Shown here: positions 16,813 through 19,061 of the stretch, in pieces
Numbering within the stretch: the first letter of the stretch is position 1
Layout: each line of letters opens with the position of its first letter
DNA from: Thermopetrobacter sp964430935
GTDB lineage: Bacteria > Pseudomonadota > Alphaproteobacteria > Rhizobiales > Aestuariivirgaceae
Direction of reading: 5' to 3'
NCBI GenBank assembly: GCA_964430935.1
Contig: CAYSHK010000070.1
Location: forward strand, 1-19,061
Length of the DNA: 19,061 bases
Translations under genes and position numbers: made by a program
Notes under the pieces: generated by a model
Database searches by the model: none
What the model was told of the DNA's origin: nothing
Seen by the model: the letters and a program-made list of their open reading frames with translations, nothing else

Positions 16813-18195
16813 TCAGGCGGCCGCTTCGCGGATGACGACGCGGTTGCGCCCCTCCTCCTTGGCGCGGTACAGGGCTTCGTCGGCGCGCTTGTAGAGCTTC
16901 TCAAGCGTGTCTTCCGGATTTTCGAAGCCCGCTATGCCGATGGAGGCCGTCAGGTCGAGAAGCAGCTCGCCGGGCTTCTCGCCGACATCGAACTTCTCCT
17001 CGGCGATGGCTCTGCGGATGCGCTCCGCCACCCGCCAGGCGATGGCCACGTCCGCGCCGGGAAGCAGGATGACGAATTCCTCGCCTCCCACGCGGCAGAC
17101 GATGTCCAGGCGGCGCACCTGCGCCTTCAGGCGCGAGGCCAGCTCCTTGAGCACCCGGTCGCCGACGAAATGGCCGTACTGGTCGTTGACCCTCTTGAAG
17201 TAGTCCAGATCGAGCAGCAGCATGGAGAGCGCCTTGCCCCGGTTGGCGGCCTCGTCCACCAGGGCCTCGCCGTGCGTCTCCATGTAGCGGCGGTTGTAGA
17301 GACCGGTCAGGGGATCGGTCACCGCCATGGTGATGGAGTTGCGCACGCTGTCGCGCAGCTTGCAGGTGTAGCGCCAGCGGCGGATCTGCGTGTTGATGCG
17401 GGCGAGCAGCTCCTGACGGTCGATCGGACGCATGAGGTAGTCGTTGACGCCCATCTCCATGGCGCGGGCCATGCGCTGGGTGTCGTCCGGATCGATGATG
17501 ATCAGGATGGGGACCTGACGGTTGCGTTCGAGGGAGCGCAGCTGCGAGCACAGGCGCAGGCCGTCGTAGTTCTCCATGTCGAGGTTGACCATGAGCAGCT
17601 CGTAGTCGTTGTCCTCGACGGCCTTCAGGGCCTTCAGCGGATCGCTGATGAAGTCGATGTGGTGGTGTCCCTCGACGAAACGCCGGATGCGGGCGGCCAT
17701 GTGCTCGTGATCGTCGATGAAGAGGATCCGCCCCGGGCGGTTCGCCTCCTCCGGGGTGAGGATCTCCTCCGCCAGCAGGACGTTGTTGTCCACGCTGTTG
17801 CGGGCGATCAGTTCGTCGATGAGCATCTTCAGGCGTACGAGCGACTTCACCCGCGAGAACAGCGCGATGTCGTTCACCGGTTTGGTGAGGAAGTCGTCGG
17901 CTCCGGCCTCCAGGCCCCGCACCCTGTCCCGGGGCTGGTCGAGGGCGGTGACCATGATGACCGGGATGTGCCGTGTCGCCGGATTCGACTTGATCCGGCG
18001 GCAGACCTCTATGCCGTCCATGCCGGGCATCATGACGTCCAGCAGAACGATGTCGGGGCGGATGCGCTGGATCTTCTCGAGAGCCTCGATGCCGTCGGTT
18101 GCGGTGAAGACCTCGAAATATTCGGATTCAAGCTTCGCCTCGAGCAGTCTGACGTTCGCCAGAATGTCGTCCACGACCAGAACGCGGGCGCTCAT
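16813..18195 (-). CDS. pleD: PleD-type response regulator diguanylate cyclase (REC-REC-GGDEF)
   Basis: Makes cyclic di-GMP from two GTP when phosphorylated; in Caulobacter it drives the motile-to-sessile transition at the stalked pole. The product is 460 residues. REC1 (about 3-120) has Asp9, Asp10, phosphoacceptor Asp53, Thr83 and Lys105. REC2 (about 155-270) keeps acidic Asp161/Asp162, but the phosphoacceptor position carries Asn204, fitting an adaptor role. The GGDEF domain (about 290-455) has the active signature GGEEF at 370-374 and the product-inhibition RxxD site Arg361-Asp364, five residues before it. These positions almost equal those in Caulobacter PleD (53, 359-362, 368-372). ATG 18195 has GGAG about 9 nt upstream, inside the end of divK, and starts 4 nt after the divK stop, implying coupled translation. 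Confidence 0.97.
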   Translation of the reverse strand: MSARVLVVDDILANVRLLEAKLESEYFEVFTATDGIEALEKIQRIRPDIVLLDVMMPGMDGIEVCRRIKSNPATRHIPVIMVTALDQPRDRVRGLEAGADDFLTKPVNDIALFSRVKSLVRLKMLIDELIARNSVDNNVLLAEEILTPEEANRPGRILFIDDHEHMAARIRRFVEGHHHIDFISDPLKALKAVEDNDYELLMVNLDMENYDGLRLCSQLRSLERNRQVPILIIIDPDDTQRMARAMEMGVNDYLMRPIDRQELLARINTQIRRWRYTCKLRDSVRNSITMAVTDPLTGLYNRRYMETHGEALVDEAANRGKALSMLLLDLDYFKRVNDQYGHFVGDRVLKELASRLKAQVRRLDIVCRVGGEEFVILLPGADVAIAWRVAERIRRAIAEEKFDVGEKPGELLLDLTASIGIAGFENPEDTLEKLYKRADEALYRAKEEGRNRVVIREAAA

Positions 18196-18199
18196 GATG

Positions 18200-18610
18200 C
18201 TACTCTCCGTCCTTGAGGAACCCGTCTATGGTCTGGAGGAAGCTTGCGACGGAAATCGGCTTGGAGATGTAGCCTTCGCACCCGCTGGCGCGAATCTTCT
18301 CCTCGTCCCCCTTCATGGCGAACGCGGTGACGGCGATGACCGGAATGTGGCGGAGGTTCTCGTCCTCCTTCAGCCAGCGCGTCACGTCCATGCCCGAAAC
18401 CTCGGGAAGCTGGATGTCCATGAGGATGAGATCCGGCTGGTGCCGACGCGCCAGATCGAGGGCGGAGAGGCCGTCCCGCGTCTGGATGACCTCGTATCCC
18501 TGGGCTTCGAGGAGATCGTTGAAGAGCTTCATGTTGAGCTCGTTGTCCTCGACTATGAGCACTTTCCTGGCCTGTTTCGCCCGAGCGCCTGTCTGGGATG
18601 ATTCCGCCAT
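18200..18610 (-). CDS. divK: Single-domain response regulator DivK
   Basis: Essential cell-fate regulator in Caulobacter relatives; phosphorylated DivK acts through DivJ, PleC and DivL to lower CtrA activity. The 136-residue product is one receiver domain with acidic Glu21/Asp22, phosphoacceptor Asp65 (LILMDIQLPEVSG), Thr95 and Lys117, and the typical KVLIVEDNELNMKLF start. It carries about 15 extra residues before the domain compared with Caulobacter DivK. ATG 18610 was preferred over the in-frame ATG 18652; neither has a strong ribosome site. The gene leads the divK-pleD operon. Confidence 0.95.
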   Translation of the reverse strand: MAESSQTGARAKQARKVLIVEDNELNMKLFNDLLEAQGYEVIQTRDGLSALDLARRHQPDLILMDIQLPEVSGMDVTRWLKEDENLRHIPVIAVTAFAMKGDEEKIRASGCEGYISKPISVASFLQTIDGFLKDGE

Positions 18611-18768
18611 GTGTGCTACACCGTTCTTCAAGGCTCGTGCCCCCTGTCGCATGCTCGTCAGGCTCTCCCGGGACAGAAAGTGGTTGCAGCCTGATTCTTC
18701 CCTGCTGGTGTTCTTCGGTCGACAGGATGCGCGAAAGTCGTAACTAACAGTTTAATTGCGGCCTCCTC

Positions 18769-18782
18769 CTGACCTTAAGGAG
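18769..18782 (+). other. Possible Shine-Dalgarno-sequestering hairpin in the DUF3572 leader
   Basis: CTCCT just upstream can pair with the AGGAG of the AAGGAG at 18777-18782 across a loop of about seven nt (GACCTTA). The AAGGAG is 25 nt before the DUF3572 ATG, too far for direct use, but 14 nt before a minimal ATG-TTG-TCA-TAA ORF (18797-18808) whose stop overlaps the DUF3572 ATG as TAATG. Confidence 0.25.
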
Positions 18783-18792
18783 AAGCATCGTA

Positions 18793-18808
18793 GTTAATGT
18801 TGTCATAA
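18793..18808. promoter_or_regulatory. CtrA-box-like site between divK and the DUF3572 gene
   Basis: On the minus strand TTAT-N7-TTAAC, one mismatch from TTAA-N7-TTAAC. It overlaps the first base of the DUF3572 start codon and lies about 185 nt upstream of divK. divK is a CtrA-activated gene in Caulobacter, which makes the site plausible. Confidence 0.3.
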
Positions 18809-19061
18809 TGGAGACAAAAATCGTGCGGACGCAACTTTTGCCGGCGGAGGAGGAAGCGGAAGCCATCGCCTTGAAGGCTCTGACTTTCCTCGTGCGGGAC
18901 GGAAGCCGTCTGAATGCTCTCCAGGAGGCGACGGGTATCGATCTCGCCACATTGCGGACACATATGACGGAGCGGGCCGTGCAGGTGGCCGTCCTCGACC
19001 ATCTGCTGTCGGACGAAAGCCTGCTGCTGATTTTCGCGCAGGACGAGGGGCTCGATCCGAA
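18808..19061 (+). CDS. DUF3572 family protein (5' part only)
   Basis: The first 84 codons are in the window. The product is small, acidic and helical, with the family-like segments AEAIALKALTFLVRDGSRLNALQEATGIDLATL and VAVLDHLLSDESLLLIFAQDEGLDP in split form; no catalytic motif is seen and the function of the family is unknown. It is almost confined to alphaproteobacteria and commonly sits divergent to divK, as here. No good Shine-Dalgarno is at normal distance from ATG 18808, and no alternative start codon precedes it in frame before a stop. Confidence 0.8.
   Translation, partial: METKIVRTQLLPAEEEAEAIALKALTFLVRDGSRLNALQEATGIDLATLRTHMTERAVQVAVLDHLLSDESLLLIFAQDEGLDP

Noticed and set aside
16572..16835. 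An 87-codon plus-strand frame in the rpmG-pleD gap
   Set aside because: It runs through two hairpin terminators and into the pleD 3' end, and has no ribosome site.
18731..18750. A second CtrA-like box around GTAACTAACAGTTTAAT
   Set aside because: The two half-sites are 12 nt apart rather than 11 and the first half lacks TTAA.

Overview
The window is a high-GC bacterial chromosome segment filled almost entirely with conserved housekeeping genes. Gene content and order point to an alphaproteobacterium: divK-pleD as an overlapping-style operon, a divergent DUF3572 gene, topA-rnr-DUF983-rpmG in series, a ClpS-ClpA pair next to a SPOR-domain D,D-carboxypeptidase, and clpP-clpX-lon on one strand. 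I could not identify genus or species from sequence alone.

Layout. 1-2687 (minus): clpS then clpA, the latter running off the left edge. 2892-5072 (plus): a 52-residue predicted single-span membrane protein and a secreted penicillin-binding D,D-carboxypeptidase with a C-terminal SPOR domain. A perfect hairpin at 5127-5154 separates this from 5178-10052 (minus): clpP, clpX and lon, read in that order. 10309-16484 (plus): topA, rnr, a DUF983 zinc-ribbon membrane protein and rpmG. A terminator-rich gap at 16485-16812 separates rpmG from the convergent divK-pleD operon (18610-16813, minus). A divergent DUF3572 gene starts at 18808 and leaves the right edge.

How the genes fit together. Five of the genes (clpS, clpA, clpX, clpP, lon) build three ATP-dependent proteolysis machines: ClpAP with its N-end-rule adaptor ClpS, ClpXP, and Lon. 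The right end carries DivK and PleD, which in Caulobacter-type bacteria control CtrA and cyclic di-GMP; ClpXP and Lon are the proteases that remove CtrA, DnaA and CcrM in that model. The window therefore places protease and signalling arms of the same cell-cycle circuit within 19 kb.

No novel multi-gene system, mobile element, CRISPR array, tRNA or rRNA was found. The most interesting material is non-coding: heat-shock (RpoH/sigma32)-type promoter motifs with matching geometry before clpS, lon and (weaker) clpX; a Fur-box-like sequence and a 16-bp perfect palindrome flanking the lon promoter; two CtrA-box-like sites (before clpX and between divK and DUF3572); three GANTC sites within 26 bp in the clpP leader; a possible short leader ORF before DUF3572; and tandem hairpins between rpmG and pleD. 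All of these are motif readings by eye and need testing.
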